Assembly: GCF_017744115.1 (NCBI RefSeq) | Contig: NZ_JAGHQW010000001.1 | Coordinates: 176,266 to 240,265, forward strand | DNA: 64,000 nucleotides | Reading direction: 5' to 3' | DNA from: Salinisphaera sp. G21_0 | Lineage (GTDB): Bacteria; Pseudomonadota; Gammaproteobacteria; Pseudomonadales; Endozoicomonadaceae | Made by a program: the position numbers and the translations under genes | Part shown: positions 63,522 to 64,000 of the stretch, piece by piece | Position numbering within the stretch: the stretch's first letter is position 1 | Layout of the letters: each line of letters starts with the position of its first letter | Notes under the pieces: generated by a model | Told to the model about the DNA's origin: nothing | Database searches by the model: none | The model's input: only the letters and a program-made list of their open reading frames with translations

Positions 63522-63864
63522 TAATTAGATCATGATATCGATCTTGACTTAGCTCAACATGCTTAAAAGAATTATTTATTGCATCCAACAGTCTAAACTT
63601 GTTGTTTATATGAACACATCCATCGACGTAGTATTCTTTATCAAAATTACATACAAAATCTTTTCTTGTAATCTTTCCCATTTTATTTGCAATGAACACC
63701 ATATAGTCAATTGCATGTGCAAGAATAGAGTTAAATGAAAAAGCATGATGCAGTTTTACTTTATTGCCATCCAACAACTTAAAAAAATCTTTGGATGCTG
63801 GATTTAAAACATCATTAATGTAATTCAGCAGATAGCTTGCATCTTTCTCTGCAGATTTCTGCAT
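63487..63864 (-). pseudogene. Hypothetical protein gene cut by insertion sequences
   Basis: The 125-residue frame is not recognised: SYLLNYINDVLNPASKDFFK, FSFNSILAHAIDYMVFIANK, KEYYVDGCVHINNKFRLLDA. It looks like a genuine helical domain. The last 12 codons lie in the terminal repeat of the ISNCY element, so the native C-terminus is lost. On the other side the ribosome site (GGGGGGACATTTAT before the ATG) belongs to the end of an IS3-type element, so the 5' end may also be cut. Called a pseudogene for these reasons. Confidence 0.5.
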
Positions 63865-63869
63865 ATAAA

Positions 63870-64000
63870 TGTCCCCCCTGTGCCAACATAGTTGTCGCCT
63901 CTCCTGAATTTAAAAACCTAAACAGGGGGCGGCCAGTGAGTGATCAATGGCCCGCTATTCAGAAGAGTTCAAAGAGTCCATCATTCAGAAAATGATGCCA
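63870..64000 (+). mobile_element. Left end of an IS3-family element
   Basis: TGTCCCCCCTGTGCCAACAT begins with the TG of IS3-family ends, and a transposase orfA frame starts 77 bp inside. The window ends before the rest of the element. The exact boundary is estimated. Confidence 0.6.
63947..64000 (+). CDS. IS3-family transposase OrfA, N-terminal start
   Basis: Only 18 codons are in the window: MARYSEEFKESIIQKMMP. This is the familiar beginning of the helix-turn-helix OrfA of IS3 elements (MxRYSEEFKExIIxKMLxP). The remainder lies beyond the right edge. Confidence 0.75.
   Translation, partial: MARYSEEFKESIIQKMMP

Noticed and set aside
1..64000. CRISPR arrays and tRNA genes
   Set aside because: No regularly spaced direct repeats with unique spacers and no cloverleaf with a CCA-type 3' end were recognised. 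Absence by eye is not proof; a covariance-model scan would settle tRNAs.

Overview
The window reads as the chromosome of a host-associated marine gammaproteobacterium. Endozoicomonas or a close relative (Oceanospirillales) is the best guess. This rests on gammaproteobacterial housekeeping genes (miaE, lpxH-ppiB, glnS, cysS, ffs-dnaX-ybaB-recR) mixed with eukaryote-like proteins (ankyrin repeats, LDL-receptor class A modules), many small inverted-repeat elements and decayed prophage. No database search was possible, so all family calls come from motifs recognised by eye.

Layout. 1-4000 is debris: the end of an OmpW-type porin, transposase scraps, a 168-bp MITE, an orphan coiled-coil protein and a secreted LDLa-repeat gene broken by one TGA exactly where a conserved cysteine belongs. 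4000-6700 holds an 893-residue orphan. 6700-10400 is prophage wreckage (tape-measure and other tail scraps) into which a 1.0-1.3 kb module encoding Arg-rich repeat proteins sits twice. 10400-18800 is mostly housekeeping (miaE, lpxH, ppiB, glnS, cysS) plus an ankyrin gene behind a 215-bp MITE. 18800-27700 has a third, 214-bp inverted-repeat element, a paralogous pair of Pro-rich possible effectors, an NAD salvage locus (nrtR-like regulator divergent from pncA-pncB, perfect palindrome between them), an Rnl2-like RNA ligase and a GDT1/UPF0016 cation exporter. 27800-32400 is ffs-dnaX-ybaB-recR and a DUF72 gene; a second MITE copy supplies the ybaB stop codon.

33200-61700 is the notable part. A tailoring-enzyme cluster encodes two sulfotransferases, an APS kinase (PAPS supply), two phytanoyl-dioxygenase-family proteins (one with H-Q-G instead of H-x-D, as in iron halogenases), an AlkB-like oxygenase, an aspartyl-hydroxylase/methyltransferase fusion, a second methyltransferase, a formyltransferase-family enzyme and a phage-collar (MdpB-type) protein. 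Divergent from it runs a putative operon: a giant DUF4347/VCBS-type surface protein, a TolC-like lipoprotein, two membrane-fusion proteins, an M50 protease-HlyD fusion, a bicovalent flavoprotein oxidase, a catalase-like/LodA quinoprotein fusion and its LodB-like flavoprotein. I infer a secretion and surface-modification system whose substrates (adhesin, collar protein or LodA fusion) may be hydroxylated, methylated, formylated and sulfated; the link between the two halves is by position only.

The right edge carries a complete ISNCY-type insertion sequence cutting a hypothetical gene, and the left end of an IS3-family element.
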